DNA of 64,000 bases from Photobacterium sp. JCM 19050 (GCA_001310455.1 BAXG01000008.1:88990-152989), one strand, 5' to 3'. Numbered from the stretch's first letter, positions 9,697 through 22,700 are shown. The notes: generated from the sequence alone by a model not told the origin. Translations and numbers: made by a program.

Positions 9697-11254
9697 GTGA
9701 GTAAGCGACTCCTGCGTTCTGGCCTGGTGGTCAGTGCTATGACACTGGTCTCCCGGGTGCTGGGACTGGTCCGCGATGTGGTGGTGGCCAACCTGATGGG
9801 GGCGGGTGCTGCAGCGGATGTGTTCTTTTTTGCCAATAAAATCCCCAACTTCTTACGTCGTCTGTTTGCTGAGGGGGCTTTCTCACAGGCTTTCGTACCG
9901 GTTTTGACCGAATACCATGCCACCGGGGATATGGATAAAACACGCCAGCTTATCGCTAAGGCTTCCGGTACCTCGGTGTGCTGGTGACTGTGGTGACACT
10001 CATTGGTGTGATTGGCTCACCGTTGGTTGCTGCGCTGTTTGGTACCGGCTGGTTCCTTGACTGGCTTCACGATGGTCCCTCTGCCGGTAAGTTTGAGCTG
10101 GCATCGTTTCTTTTGAAGATCACTTTCCCCTACCTTTGGTTTATAACGTTTGTCGCCTTGTCCGGCGCTATCCTGAATACCCTCGGGAAATTTGCCGTCT
10201 CTTCTTTTACCCCCGCTTTTCTGAATGTAGCCATTATTGCCTGTGCTATTTTTGTGTCGCCTCGTCTGGCGCAACCGGAAATCGGCCTGGCTTTGGGCGT
10301 GTTCATTGGTGGCTTGGTACAGTTTGCTTTTCAGATTCCGTTTCTTATGCGGGAAAAAATGCTGGTTCGCCCGCAGTGGGGCTGGAATGACCCGGGAGTA
10401 AAGAAAATCCGGACCCTGATGTTGCCGGCCATGTTTGGGGTATCCGTCAGCCAGATTAACCTGCTGTTTGATACGTTTATTGCCAGTTTCCTCGCTACCG
10501 GCTCAATCAGTTGGCTTTACTATTCCGACCGTTTGCTCGAATTCCCTCTTGGGCTGTTCGGTATTGCGATCGCAACGGTGATCTTACCGGCGCTGTCGCG
10601 CAAACACGTCGACAAATCCCCCGAACAATTTGCCGCGACAATGGACTGGGGTGTCCGCATGGTACTCTTGTTGGGCATTCCCGCGATGGCCGGTTTGATG
10701 TTCCTGGCAAAACCCATGCTGATGGTGCTCTTTATGCGTGGTGAATTTAATGTCGCTGATGTGAATGCGGCTTCCCTGTCCCTTGTGGCTTACGGTGCCG
10801 GTTTGCTGAACTTCATGCTGATTAAAGTGCTGGCTCCGGGTTACTACGCGCGACAGGATACGAAAACGCCGGTTAAGTTCGGAATCGTGGCGATGATCAC
10901 CAATATGGTGTTTAACGCCATTTTTGCCTCGTTCTTCGGTTACGTTGGCCTGGCAATGGCAACATCCCTGTCAGCCTCATTAATGCCGGCCTTCTTTATC
11001 ACGGATTGCACAAGCAAGGTGTTTATCAAATTTCCCGTGAAACGGTCGTTTTCTTTGTAAAGCTGCTGCTTGCGACTGCCGGTATGCTGTTTGCTGTTGA
11101 CTGGATGATGCCGGGATTTGATAACTGGCTCGCAACCAACACACTTCACCGCGCTATGTGGCTAAGTGGCCTGATTGGCCTGGGAGCTGTGGTGTACTTG
11201 TTGGTATTGGCGATTTCCGGTGTCAGGCCTCGTCATATCAAGGTTCGTGCTTAG
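9697..11254 (+). CDS. murJ: MurJ, lipid II flippase (two frameshifts)
   Basis: MurJ moves lipid II across the inner membrane for peptidoglycan synthesis; it belongs to the MOP exporter superfamily and has 14 transmembrane helices. Visible motifs are SAMTLVSRVLGLVRDVVVANLMGAG, FFFANKIPNFLRRLFAEGAFSQAFVP (with conserved arginines), and YYARQDTKTPVKFG. GTG 9697 (MSKRLLRSGLVVSAMTL) is chosen over ATG 9685 because TGAGG lies six bases before it and it matches vibrio homologues. Restoring one C at 9971 (giving ASGTLGVLVTVV) and one A at 10982 (giving SASLNAGLLYHGLHKQG) yields 519 residues, the expected length. MurJ is essential, so the breaks are probably sequencing errors. Confidence 0.92.
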
Positions 11255-11317
11255 CGATAAAACATCAAATCGGTAAGCTGTTTGTAGGGGAAATTGTTCC
11301 TGTTCTGTGATGGTCAT

Positions 11318-11346
11318 TTAAACTGACCGTGCCTTCGGTATATAAT
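11318..11346 (+). promoter_or_regulatory. Candidate sigma70 promoter for ribF-ileS
   Basis: A perfect -10 box TATAAT at 11341-11346, with a poor -35 (TTTAAA at 11317-11322, 18-base spacer). Position, 42 bases before the ribF start, fits. The -35 is weak, so confidence is modest. Confidence 0.5.
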
Positions 11347-11387
11347 TCGTCGGTTTTTGACCATCCACCGGCCAGCAAGTAGAGGTT

Positions 11388-12320
11388 ATGGAGTTAATTC
11401 GGGGTATTCATAACATTCGCCAGGCGCATAAAGGATGTGTGCTGACCATCGGTAATTTTGATGGTGTGCATCTTGGGCACCAGGCTGTGTTAAAGCAGGT
11501 CATTGCGAAAGCCAGGGCGCTGGGTTATCCCGCCACCGTGATGACATTTGAACCACAACCTCTGGAAGTGTTTTCCCCGGATACCGCTCCGGCACGCCTT
11601 ACCCGGCTTCGTGACAAATATGTTCACCTGGCCGAATTGGGTGTGGAGCGTTTGCTGTGTGTCCGGTTTAACCCGGCATTCGCCGCAATGACACCACAGG
11701 CGTTTGTAGAACGCTTGTTGGTAGAAAAGCTGGGTGTTAAGTTTCTGGTAGTCGGTGACGACTTCCGGTTTGGTCAAAAGCGAAGCGGCGATTTTGCGTA
11801 CCTTGAGGAGCAAGGACAGAAGTTCGGGTTTGAAGTGGTCAGTACCCATTCATTCTGTCTTTCTGCGCAGCGGGTGAGCAGTACGCTTATCCGGAATGCC
11901 CTGGCAAATGATGAGCTTGAACAGGCCGAGTCCATGTTAGGACGACCTTACAGTATTGCCGGGCGCGTGGCCCACGGAAACAAACTGGGTCGCACCATTG
12001 GTTTCCCGACGGCAAATGTCCAGTTGAAACGTCTGGTTTCACCGGTTTCCGGCGTATATGCTGTTAGGGTTCTTGGCTTGCCGGAAGGGAGCAAAGGTGG
12101 GGTGGCCAATGTAGGTAACCGCCCGACCGTCGATGGGGTACGCCAGCAACTGGAAGTGCACCTGTTCGATTACAATGCCGATTTATATGGCAAACAAATC
12201 GAAGTGCAGTTATTGCACAAATTGCGAAACGAAGTGAAGTTCGCATCTTTTGACGCTCTCAAAGCGCAAATTGAATTGGATGCTCAGGCGGCCAGAGAAT
12301 GGCTGGATGAGCATGAATAA
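11388..12320 (+). CDS. ribF: RibF, bifunctional riboflavin kinase / FAD synthetase
   Basis: RibF phosphorylates riboflavin to FMN and adenylates FMN to FAD. The N-terminal nucleotidyltransferase domain has GNFDGVHLGHQAVL (the HxGH-type motif) and VGDDFRFGQKRSGD; the C-terminal kinase domain (from about residue 185) has GRTIGFPTANVQL with the conserved TAN motif. 310 residues, the normal size, with no frameshift. It precedes ileS by 36 bp and probably shares its transcript; the order ribF-ileS-lspA-fkpB-ispH is the classic gammaproteobacterial operon. Confidence 0.96.
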   Translation: MELIRGIHNIRQAHKGCVLTIGNFDGVHLGHQAVLKQVIAKARALGYPATVMTFEPQPLEVFSPDTAPARLTRLRDKYVHLAELGVERLLCVRFNPAFAAMTPQAFVERLLVEKLGVKFLVVGDDFRFGQKRSGDFAYLEEQGQKFGFEVVSTHSFCLSAQRVSSTLIRNALANDELEQAESMLGRPYSIAGRVAHGNKLGRTIGFPTANVQLKRLVSPVSGVYAVRVLGLPEGSKGGVANVGNRPTVDGVRQQLEVHLFDYNADLYGKQIEVQLLHKLRNEVKFASFDALKAQIELDAQAAREWLDEHE

Positions 12321-12356
12321 TGTCTAGAGTAATTCCTTCATACGGAACAAGCATCG

Positions 12357-15184
12357 ATGAGTGACTTTAAAGATACACTGAATCTGCCGGAAACCGAGTT
12401 TCCGATGCGAGGTAACCTCGCCAAGCGTGAGCCTGAAATGCTCAAGCGCTGGTACGATGAAGATCTGTACGGCGAGATCCGCAAAGCCAAAAAAGGCAAA
12501 AAATCCTTCATTCTGCATGACGGTCCTCCGTATGCGAACGGCAGCATTCACATTGGTCACTCTGTAAACAAAATTCTGAAAGACATTATTGTTAAATCCA
12601 AGACCCTGTCTGACTTCGACGCGCCTTACGTGCCGGGTTGGGATTGCCACGGTCTGCCTATCGAACTGAAGGTAGAGCAGAAAGTGGGCAAGCCTGGTCA
12701 GAAAGTGTCTGCTGCAGAGTTCCGTGAAGAGTGCCGTAAGTATGCGGCTGAGCAGGTTGAAGGCCAGAAGACTGACTTTATCCGCCTGGGTGTGTTGGGT
12801 GAGTGGGAAAAACCGTACCTGACAATGAACTTTGATACCGAAGCGAACATTATCCGTGCTCTGGGTAAGATCGCTGGTAACGGTCACCTGCACAAAGGCT
12901 TCAAGCCTGTGCATTGGTGTACCGACTGTGGTTCTGCCCTTGCTGAAGCTGAGGTGGAATACTACGACAAAAAGTCTCCTGCTATTGATGTAAAGTTCAA
13001 GGCAGTAAACGAAGCGGCAGTGCTGGAAAAATTCAGTCTGGTAGAGGCCATGCCGGTGAAGGTGACCTGTCTATTGTTATCTGGACTACCACGCCTTGGA
13101 CTCTGCCTGCCAACCGTGGCCTGGCGGTATCTCCGGATCTGGAATATGTTCTCGTACAGGTTGAAGGTGAAACCCCTCAGCGTCTGATTCTGGCTGCTGA
13201 GCTGGCAACAGAAACCCTGAGCCGTGCCGGTGTCGAGAAGTACCACAACCTGGGCTTCTGCAAAGGTACTGCGCTGGAACTGCTGCGTTTCAACCACCCG
13301 TTTTACAGCTTTGATGTACCAGTGATCCTTGGTGATCACGTAACTACTGATTCAGGTACCGGTGTTGTCCATACAGCACCTGGCCACGGTCAGGAAGACT
13401 TCGCGGTAGGCCAAAAGTACGGTCTGGAAGTGGCAAACCCTGTTGGCAGCAACGGCGTTTACCTGCCTGATACCGAGCTGTTTGCCGGCCAGCACGTATT
13501 CAAAGCTAACGACAGCGTTGTGGAAGTGCTTAAAGAGCGCGGTGCCCTGCTTCACCATCACGCCTACGAGCACAGCTATCCGCACTGCTGGCGTCACAAG
13601 ACACCAATTATCTTCCGTGCAACACCGCAGTGGTTTATCTCTATGGAGAAAGCCGGTCTGCGTGCCAAGGCTCTGGAAGAAATCAAGAAAGTGCAATGGA
13701 TCCCAGAGTGGGGTCAGAATCGTATCGAAGCGATGGTTGAAGGCCGTCCTGACTGGTGTATTTCCCGTCAGCGTACCTGGGGTGTGCCAATTGCGCTGTT
13801 CGTACACAAAGAAACTTCAGAACTGCACCCTAACACCGTTGAGCTGATCGAAAAGGTTGCCCAGCGTGTTGAAGAAGCCGGTATCCAGGCTTGGTGGGAT
13901 CTCGACATTGCAGAAGTTCTGGGTGACGACGCAGACCAGTACGAAAAAGTGCTGGATACTCTGGATGTATGGTTCGACTCCGGTGCAACTCACTACGCAG
14001 TCGTTAACCAGCGCCCGGAATTCAACGGCCATGAAGCAGATATGTACCTGGAAGGTTCTGACCAGCACCGAGGCTGGTTCCAGTCTTCCCTGATGACATC
14101 TGTTGCCATTAAAAACCACGCACCGTACAAGCAGGTACTGACTCACGGTTTCACCGTTGACGGTCAGGGCCGCAAGATGTCCAAGTCTATCGGTAACGTG
14201 GTTTCACCACAGGATGTGATGAACAAGCTGGGTGCAGATATCCTGCGTCTTTGGGTTGCCTCTACTGACTATACCGGTGAGATGACCGTTTCTGACGAAA
14301 TCCTGAAGCGCAGCGCAGATGCATACCGCCGTATCCGAAACACCGCCCGCTTCCTGTTGGCGAACCTGCACGGTTTCAACCCAGAAACTGATATGGTTCC
14401 AGCCGAAGAAATGGTCGTTGCTGACCGCTGGGCGGTTGGTCGTGCACTGGCTGCCCAGGAAGAGATCATCAAGGCATTTGATGAGTGCAACTTCCACCAG
14501 GTAACCCAACGCCTGATGCAGTTCTGTTCTGTTGAGATGGGCTCTTTCTACCTCGACATCATCAAGGATCGCCAGTACACCGCGAAAGCCGGCTCTCACG
14601 CTCACCGCAGCTGCCAAAGCGCGCTGTTCCATATCGTTGAAGCGCTGGTTCGCTGGATGGCACCTATCATGTCGTTCACAGCGGACGAAATCTGGGCTCA
14701 GATGCCTGGTTCACGCGATAAGTTTGTGTTCACCGGTGTTTGGTATGACGGCCTGTTTGGTCTGGCTGAAGGTGAAGCTCTGAACAATGCGTTCTGGGCA
14801 GAGCTTCTGAAAGTCCGCGGCGCTGTGAACAAAGAACTGGAACAGGCGCGTAACGACAAGGTTATCGGTGGCTCGCTGCAGGCTGAAGTTACCTTGTATG
14901 CCGCACCGGCTCTGGCCGAGAAGCTGGCTATTCTGGGTGATGAGCTGCGCTTTGCACTGTTGACCTCAAAAGCAGAAGTGGTCAGCGCTGAAACCCAGCC
15001 TGAAGGAAGCCGTGCTACTGAAATGGCGGGTTTTTGGGTGAAGGTTGTGGCTTCTGAAGCCAAGAAGTGCGAGCGTTGTTGGCACCATGTTGCTGATGTT
15101 GGCACCATTGCCGGTCATGAAGAAGTCTGTGGCCGCTGTGTGAGCAACATTGAAGGCGACGGCGAAGAGCGAAAGTTTGCCTAA
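12357..15184 (+). CDS. ileS: IleS, isoleucyl-tRNA synthetase (one frameshift)
   Basis: A class I aminoacyl-tRNA synthetase charging tRNA-Ile. Signatures: [16 protein letters not shown] (HIGH), the editing domain with [35 protein letters not shown] (KMSKS), and a C-terminal zinc site ([15 protein letters not shown]). The frame breaks at the GG at 13055-13056; restoring one G gives [20 protein letters not shown] in the editing domain and a 942-residue protein of normal size. The only ileS seen, and essential, so a sequencing error is the sensible reading. Its TAA overlaps the lspA ATG by one base (TAATG). Confidence 0.95.
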
Positions 15185-15696
15185 TGACTGACCTGACGGT
15201 GAAACAGTCCGGATTGCGCTGGCTTTGGCTGGCGCTTCTGGTGTTCGTTGCGGATATCGGCACCAAACTGCTGGTGATGGATACCATGGGGTATGGATGG
15301 GCGAACCGGATTGAAATCCTGCCTTTCTTTAACCTGTTGTATGTTCATAACTATGGCGCAGCATTCAGTTTCCTGAGTGATGCCAGTGGCTGGCAGCGTT
15401 GGTTTTTCAGCATCATCGCCCTGGGCATTTCTGGCCTGTTGGCATTCTGGATGCGAAAAACGCCGGCAGCAGAAATCCGCGTAAATGCCGCGTACGCAAT
15501 GATCATTGGCGGTGCGCTGGGTAACTTGTTTGATCGTTTGGTGCACGGATATGTGGTCGATTTCCTCGACTTCTATATCGGAGACAAGCACTGGCCGGCC
15601 TTTAACCTGGCCGATACCGCGATCTGCATTGGCGCTGCGCTGATTATCCTCGACGGTTTCCTTCAGGATAAAAATTCCAAAACTGCCAAAAATTGA
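15184..15696 (+). CDS. lspA: LspA, lipoprotein signal peptidase (signal peptidase II)
   Basis: LspA is the inner-membrane aspartyl protease that cleaves diacylglyceryl-prolipoproteins before the modified cysteine. 170 residues with four hydrophobic segments; the two catalytic aspartates are in [21 protein letters not shown] and [11 protein letters not shown]. The conserved [11 protein letters not shown] motif is also present. Translationally coupled to ileS by TAATG. It acts on the product of Lgt (2.9 kb), and its substrates here include the lipoproteins NlpI (44.8 kb) and the OmpA-like protein (53.3 kb). Confidence 0.96.
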   Translation: MTDLTVKQSGLRWLWLALLVFVADIGTKLLVMDTMGYGWANRIEILPFFNLLYVHNYGAAFSFLSDASGWQRWFFSIIALGISGLLAFWMRKTPAAEIRVNAAYAMIIGGALGNLFDRLVHGYVVDFLDFYIGDKHWPAFNLADTAICIGAALIILDGFLQDKNSKTAKN

Positions 15697-15725
15697 TTGG
15701 CAGTTAAGAAAGATAAATAGCCCTA

Positions 15726-15758
15726 AGCGCTGTCCGTTGATACGGACAGCGCTTTCTT
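15726..15758 (+). terminator. Hairpin terminator or attenuator between lspA and fkpB
   Basis: AGCGCTGTCCGT and ACGGACAGCGCT form a 12-bp stem with a four-base loop, followed by TTCTTTAT. Because fkpB and ispH are usually co-transcribed with lspA, it may only partly terminate. Confidence 0.65.
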
Positions 15759-15796
15759 TATAATGACCCCGTAATTACTTATTGAACGGTAGAGCC

Positions 15797-16228
15797 ATGA
15801 CGACTATCAACGAAAAAAGCCAGGTGCTGATGCACATGCTCCTTAAGCTGGAAGACGGTTCGGTTGCAGACAGCACCCGTGAAGTGGGTCAGCCTGCAAA
15901 GGTTTTCCTGGGTAATGGCAGTCTGAGCCAGAAATTCGAAAGCAGCCTCTATGGCCTGAAAGCCGGAGATACTCACAGCTTTACCTTGGACCCACAGGAT
16001 TCATTCGGTGAGTCAAACCCGGATAACATCCAGCATATGGATCTGAGCCAGTTTGGCGCTGAGATCCCCGTTGAAGTCGGCACTATCGTTGCGTTTACGG
16101 ATATGGAAGGCAAAGAAATTCCAGGCATGATTGCAGAGATCGCCGGGGACTCTGTCACCGTAGACTTTAACCACCCGCTGGCGGGTAAGCGTGTTACCTT
16201 TGAAGTAGAAATCCTGTCTGTCGAGTAA
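15797..16228 (+). CDS. fkpB: FkpB (SlpA), FKBP-type peptidyl-prolyl isomerase
   Basis: A 143-residue cytoplasmic proline isomerase of the SlyD/SlpA FKBP group with an inserted chaperone (IF) flap. Motifs: [49 protein letters not shown] and [22 protein letters not shown] 15797 is chosen over an upstream in-frame codon because [13 protein letters not shown] matches the family start. It lies 13 bp before ispH, a conserved pair. Confidence 0.93.
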   Translation: MTTINEKSQVLMHMLLKLEDGSVADSTREVGQPAKVFLGNGSLSQKFESSLYGLKAGDTHSFTLDPQDSFGESNPDNIQHMDLSQFGAEIPVEVGTIVAFTDMEGKEIPGMIAEIAGDSVTVDFNHPLAGKRVTFEVEILSVE

Positions 16229-16241
16229 TCGGGGAAAAGGC

Positions 16242-17186
16242 ATGAAAATCGTTCTCGCAAACCCTCGGGGCTTCTGCGCGGGTGTCGACCGTGCAATCAG
16301 TATTGTTGAACGCGCCCTGGAAATGTACCAACCGCCTATCTATGTCCGTCACGAAGTGGTGCATAACCGTTTTGTGGTGGAAGGCCTGAAGGCTCGCGGT
16401 GCGATATTTGTTGAAGAACTGGATGAAGTGCCGGACGGTAACATCGTTATCTTTTCCGCCCACGGTGTATCGCAGGCGGTTCGCAATGAGGCCAAGTCCC
16501 GCGAATTGACAGTGTTTGATGCAACCTGTCCGCTGGTGACGAAAGTCCATATGGAAGTAGCCCGGGCCAGCAGAAAAAATCTTGAGGTTGTCCTGATTGG
16601 CCATGCCGGTCATCCAGAAGTTGTCGGCACCATGGGACAGTACACCAGCACCGAAGGGGGCATGTATCTGGTGGAGACGCCGGAAGATGTCAGCAAACTG
16701 GCAGTCAAAGATCCGTCCAACCTGCATTTCGTCAGCCAGACCACCTTGTCTGTCGATGAAACGGCGGATGTCATTGATGAACTTCGTCGCGTTTTTCCTG
16801 ACATCCAGGGGCCGCGTAAAGATGATATATGCTACGCCACACAAAACCGCCAGGATGCGGTCCGAGATCTGGCTGCCCGTACTGATGTTGTCGTTGTTGT
16901 GGGATCCAAAAACAGCTCCAACTCCAACCGCCTTCGGGAACTTTCGGAAAAGCTGGGTACCCCAGCCTACCTGACAGACAGCGCCGGTGATGTTGATGAA
17001 AACTGGTTTACAGGAAAAGACATTGTCGGCATTACTGCCGGGGCATCTGCGCCTGAAGAGTTGGTAAATCAAATCATTGCCCGTATCCAGACTTTGGGCG
17101 GTGTTGATGTTGAAGAGCTGTCGGGGCGTGAAGAGAACATGTTCTTTGAAGTACCGAAAGAGCTTCAGATTCGGGAAATTCAATAA
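16242..17186 (+). CDS. ispH: IspH, 4-hydroxy-3-methylbut-2-enyl diphosphate reductase
   Basis: The last enzyme of the MEP isoprenoid pathway, reducing HMBPP to IPP and DMAPP with an iron-sulfur cluster. The three cluster cysteines are present in [24 protein letters not shown] and [11 protein letters not shown], with the catalytic glutamate and TQTTLS-like region ([11 protein letters not shown]). 314 residues, no frameshift. Last gene of the ribF-ispH operon, followed by a terminator. Confidence 0.96.
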   Translation: MKIVLANPRGFCAGVDRAISIVERALEMYQPPIYVRHEVVHNRFVVEGLKARGAIFVEELDEVPDGNIVIFSAHGVSQAVRNEAKSRELTVFDATCPLVTKVHMEVARASRKNLEVVLIGHAGHPEVVGTMGQYTSTEGGMYLVETPEDVSKLAVKDPSNLHFVSQTTLSVDETADVIDELRRVFPDIQGPRKDDICYATQNRQDAVRDLAARTDVVVVVGSKNSSNSNRLRELSEKLGTPAYLTDSAGDVDENWFTGKDIVGITAGASAPEELVNQIIARIQTLGGVDVEELSGREENMFFEVPKELQIREIQ

Positions 17187-17193
17187 CTCATTC

Positions 17194-17222
17194 AAAAACG
17201 GGGGCTTACGGCCTCCGTTTTT
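17194..17222 (+). terminator. Intrinsic terminator after ispH
   Basis: A hairpin with arms AAAACGGGGGC and GCCTCCGTTTT (one G-T pair) ending in five T residues, just after the ispH stop. Confidence 0.8.
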
Positions 17223-17294
17223 CTATCTGCCCCCAGTTTTGCTTCTGTCTTGTATTGCGGGTAGAGTGGTATTTTTGTGATATACATCGGGTGA

Positions 17295-18137
<843 letters not shown>

Positions 18138-18149
18138 TGATTAGCTATG

Positions 18150-18177
18150 CACCGCCCTTCGGGGCGGTGTTTTTTTA
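18150..18177 (+). terminator. Intrinsic terminator after dapB
   Basis: CACCGCCC-TTC-GGGGCGGTG with a T7 run directly behind it. Confidence 0.9.
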
Positions 18178-18633
18178 TCTGTATTTTGTGGATTTCAATC
18201 CTTAGTAAGCGTGTTGGTTGATTGGTCACCAGAAATTGATGTGTTTACATGTTCTTTTGATGGTTTGAGGCGATCATTGGCGGATGATGCCATAAAGTCC
18301 ATATTATCTTCATCTGCTAAACGGTTGCTTTATTTGTTTACAGTGCGTTTACATATTTTGACTGTTAATAATTGTTAGATTCAGTTAACTGAGGGTTTCC
18401 TCTCTTAATTCGGTTAATTAAAGTGTGTTTTTGGCGTGTCCTTGCTCTGATTACTCTGATTTGGGTGTTAATTACAATAAATTTCACGGTCTTTGTTGAC
18501 AGCTAAACATGTGATCTCTAGAATGCGCGCAATTTGTCAAAATTCTGCTTTACGGATGTTTGACAGTTTGATGGAATAGATGAATGCATTGTTATTTATT
18601 TTTTATGCATTCTTATTTGAATTGGAGGTTGTC
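18178..18633 (+). promoter_or_regulatory. carAB regulatory region with two candidate promoters
   Basis: About 450 AT-rich bases without a gene. Promoter P1: TTGACA at 18496-18501, a 17-base spacer and TAGAAT at 18519-18524. A second TTGACA occurs at 18560-18565, 64 bp downstream; its -10 is poor (AATGCA or ATGCAT near 18583-18589). It is overlapped by TGAATGCAT, which forms a perfect 8-bp inverted repeat with ATGCATTC at 18605-18612. E. coli carAB has a pyrimidine-controlled P1 and, 67 bp downstream, a P2 repressed by ArgR, so the inverted repeat is a candidate ArgR site. AAACGGTTGC at 18317-18326 resembles the core of a PurR box. Confidence 0.6.
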
Positions 18634-19772
18634 TTGAGCAAGTCTGCGCTGTTAGTCCTGGAAGATGGGACAGTGTTCCACGGCGTGTCGATTGGAGCGG
18701 ATGGTATCGCAGTCGGCGAAGTTGTCTTTAATACCTCGATGACGGGGTATCAGGAAATTCTTACCGACCCATCCTATTCTCAGCAAATCGTCACTCTTAC
18801 TTATCCTCACATTGGCAATACCGGTACTAATACCGAAGACGAAGAATCTTCCCAAATTCACGCCCAAGGCCTTGTCATTCGTGACCTCCCGCTGATCGCC
18901 AGCAACTTCCGCAATACCAAAACCCTCTCTGATTACCTCAAGTCACAAAACATCGTCGGCATCGCGGATATTGATACCCGCAAACTGACCCGTTTGTTGC
19001 GCGAAAAAGGTGCCCAGAATGGCTGCGTCATGGCAGGTGACAACCTGGATGAAGCTCTGGCTTTGGCGAAAGCAAAAGAATTCCCTGGCCTGAAAGGCAT
19101 GGATCTGGCGAAAGAAGTGACCACAGCAGAAAGCTATGCCTGGAAGCAGGGCAGTTGGACACTGACCGGTGGCTTGCCTGAAATCAAGGATGATGCAGAG
19201 CTGCCATACCATGTTGTGGCGTATGACTTTGGTGCCAAGCGCAACATCCTGCGCATGTTGGTTGACCGCGGCTGTCGCCTGACTGTAGTACCAGCCAGAC
19301 TTCTGCTGAAGAGGTGTTGGCGATGAACCCGGATGGTGTATTCCTGTCAAATGGCCCGGGTGACCCGGAGCCTTGTACCTACGCGATTGAAGCGACCAAA
19401 ATATTTCTGGAAAAAGGCCTGCCAGTATTCGGTATCTGTCTTGGCCACCAGATTCTGGCGCTGGCAAGCGGTGCAAAAACTGTGAAGATGAAGTTTGGTC
19501 ACCACGGTGCGAACCACCCGGTTAAGGATATCGACCGCGATGTGGTGATGATTACCAGCCAGAACCACGGCTTTGCTGTAGATGAAGCAACACTGCCGGA
19601 CAACCTGCGTGCAACCCACAACTCCCTGTTTGATGGTTCACTGCAAGGTATTCACCGCACGGACAAACCGGCATTCAGTTTCCAGGGACACCCGGAAGCG
19701 AGCCCGGGCCCGCACGATGCGGCACCACTGTTCGACCATTTCATCGACCTTATCAAGCAACACAGCGCGTAA
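18634..19772 (+). CDS. carA: CarA, carbamoyl-phosphate synthase small (glutaminase) subunit (UUG start, one frameshift)
   Basis: CarA hydrolyses glutamine and channels ammonia to CarB for carbamoyl phosphate, the common precursor of arginine and pyrimidines. Motifs: [29 protein letters not shown], and the amidotransferase nucleophile in [14 protein letters not shown], with the later [14 protein letters not shown]. The start is TTG 18634, five bases after a GGAGG; E. coli carA also starts with UUG, and the upstream ATG lacks such a site. The frame breaks at the CC at 19295-19296; restoring one C gives [18 protein letters not shown] and a 379-residue protein. Confidence 0.94.
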
Positions 19773-19788
19773 TCCGGAGTAGCAAGCA

Positions 19789-22700
19789 ATGCCAAAACGT
19801 ACAGACATTAAAAGCATTCTGATTCTTGGCGCCGGCCCGATTGTTATCGGCCAGGCGTGTGAGTTTGACTACTCGGGTGCCCAGGCTTGTAAGGCGCTGC
19901 GCGAAGAGGGTTACCGCGTGATTTTGGTGAACTCTAACCCGGCAACCATTATGACTGACCCGGAAATGGCTGATGCGACATACATCGAGCCAATCCAGTG
20001 GGAAGTAGTAAAGCACATTATCGCCAAAGAACGCCCGGATGCCGTTCTGCCAACCATGGGCGGTCAGACAGCGCTGAACTGCGCGCTGGATCTTGAGCGT
20101 CACGGTGTACTGGCTGAGTTCGGCGTAGAAATGATTGGTGCAACAGCTGATGCTATCGACAAGGCAGAAGACCGTCACCGTTTCAACAAGGCAATGAAGA
20201 GTATCGGCCTGGAATGTCCTCGTGCCGGTATTGCTCACAATATGGAAGAAGCTTACGGCGTTCTGGATGAAGTCGGCTTCCCATGTATTATTCGTCCTTC
20301 CTTTACTATGGGGGGTACCGGTGGTGGTATCGCTTATAACAAAGAAGAGTTCGAAGAAATTTGTGGTCGTGGTCTGGACCTTTCACCAACCAACGAACTG
20401 CTGATTGACGAATCCCTGATTGGCTGGAAAGAGTATGAGATGGAAGTTGTCCGTGACAAAAACGACAACTGTATCATTGTCTGCTCTATTGAAAACTTCG
20501 ACCCGATGGTATTCACACCGGCGACTCCATTACGGTAGCGCCTGCCCAGACCCTGACCGACAAAGAATACCAACTAATGCGTAACGCCTCCCTGGCGGTA
20601 TTGCGCGAAATCGGTGTGGAAACCGGTGGTTCAAACGTCCAGTTCGGTATCAACCCGAAAGACGGCCGCATGGTTATCATCGAAATGAACCCACGTGTTT
20701 CCCGTTCATCGGCTCTGGCGTCTAAAGCGACCGGTTTCCCGATTGCAAAAATTGCTGCCAAACTGGCCGTGGGTTATACCCTTGATGAGCTCAAAAATGA
20801 CATTACAGGCGGCGCGACCCCTGCGTCATTTGAGCCAACCATCGACTACGTGGTTACCAAAATCCCTCGTTTCAACTTCGAAAAGTTCTCCGGTGCCAAT
20901 GACCGCCTGACCACCCAGATGAAGTCTGTGGGTGAGGTAATGGCGATTGGCCGTAACCAGCAAGAGTCCTTGCAAAAAGCCCTTCGTGGCCTGGAAGTGG
21001 GTGCAACCGGTTTTGATGAGATGGTTGACCTGGAAGCCGATGATGCACTGACCAAAATCCGCCACGAGCTTAAAGAAGCCGGTGCTGAGCGTATCTGGTA
21101 TATCGCTGATGCGTTCCGTGCGGGCATGTCAGTTGACGGTATTTTCAACCTGACCAACATTGACCGCTGGTTCCTGGTTCAGATTGAAGAACTGGTGAAG
21201 ATGGAGCAGAACGTCAAGGAAAGCGGCTTTGCTGGCTTGACCGAAGACAAACTGCGCAAGTTGAAGCGCAAAGGCTTCTCTGATGCACGCCTGAGCAAAC
21301 TGCTCGGTGTGTCTGAAAATGAAGTACGCCGTATCCGCGACCAATACAATATCCACCCTGTCTACAAGCGCGTTGATACCTGTGCTGCAGAGTTTTCTTC
21401 CGATACGGCATACATGTACTCGAGCTATGATGAAGAATGTGAAGCTGCACCTTCTGACCGCGACAAGATCATGATTCTCGGTGGTGGCCCGAACCGCATT
21501 GGTCAGGGTATCGAGTTCGACTACTGCTGTGTTCATGCCGCTCTTGCCTTGCGCGAAGACGGTTACGAAACCATTATGGTGAACTGTAACCCGGAAACAG
21601 TATCCACTGACTACGACACCTCTGACCGCCTCTATTTTGAGCCGGTAACCCTGGAAGATGTGCTTTCCATTGTCCGTGTTGAAAAACCAAAAGGTGTGAT
21701 TGTTCAGTACGGCGGCCAAACCCCATTGAAACTGGCTCGCGCGCTTGAGGCTGCCGGTGTGCCGATTATCGGTACCAGTCCGGATGCAATTGACCGTGCC
21801 GAAGACCGTGAGCGTTTCCAGATTGCCGTAGACCGACTTGGTCTCAAACAACCGGCCAACGCAACGGTCACGGCCATGGAACAGGCTATCGATAAGGCCC
21901 GCGAAATTGGTTACCCGCTGGTGGTTCGCCCATCTTATGTACTGGGTGGTCGCGCGATGGAAATTGTCTATGACGAGCAGGACCTGCGCCGTTACTTCAA
22001 CGAGGCTGTCAGTGTTTCCAACGAATCCCCAGTATTGCTCGACCGCTTCCTGGATGATGCAGTAGAAGTGGATATCGACGCTATCTGTGACGGTGAGCGC
22101 GTGGTTATCGGCGGTATCATGGAGCATATCGAGCAGGCCGGTGTCCACTCCGGTGACTCAGCATGTTCGCTGCCGGCTTACACCCTGAGCCAGGAAATTC
22201 AGGATGAAATGCGCGCCCAAGTGGAAAAGCTGGCCTTTGAACTGGGTGTACGCGGCCTGATGAACACCCAGTTTGCGGTGAAGGATAACGAGATCTACCT
22301 GATTGAAGTTAACCCACGCGCAGCCCGTACTGTTCCATTTGTCTCCAAGGCGACTGCAGTTCCATTGGCAAAAGTGGCGGCTCGCGTCATGGTTGGCCAG
22401 TCGCTGGCCGAGCAGGGTGTGACCAAGGAAGTGATTCCACCTTATTACTCAGTGAAAGAAGTGGTACTGCCATTTAACAAGTTCCCGGGTGTGGACCCAA
22501 TACTTGGCCCTGAAATGCGCTCTACCGGTGAAGTGATGGGTGTAGGTAAGACTTTCGCAGAAGCTTTTGCGAAAGCCGACCTGGCTTGTGGCAAGGAATA
22601 CAGCGAGGGTGGCCGAGCTCTTCTGAGTGTGCGTAACAACGACAAGCAACGTGTTGTTGACCTCGCCACCAAGCTGATCAAGCAGGGTGTTGAGCTGGAT

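Noticed and set aside
16194..17195. 333-codon open frame on the minus strand opposite ispH
   Set aside because: It mirrors a full-length, well-conserved ispH, has no family resemblance and no ribosome binding site.
19300..20510. Programmed frameshifting in carA and carB
   Set aside because: No slippery heptamer or downstream structure; the same type of break occurs in some 20 unrelated genes, so sequencing error is simpler.
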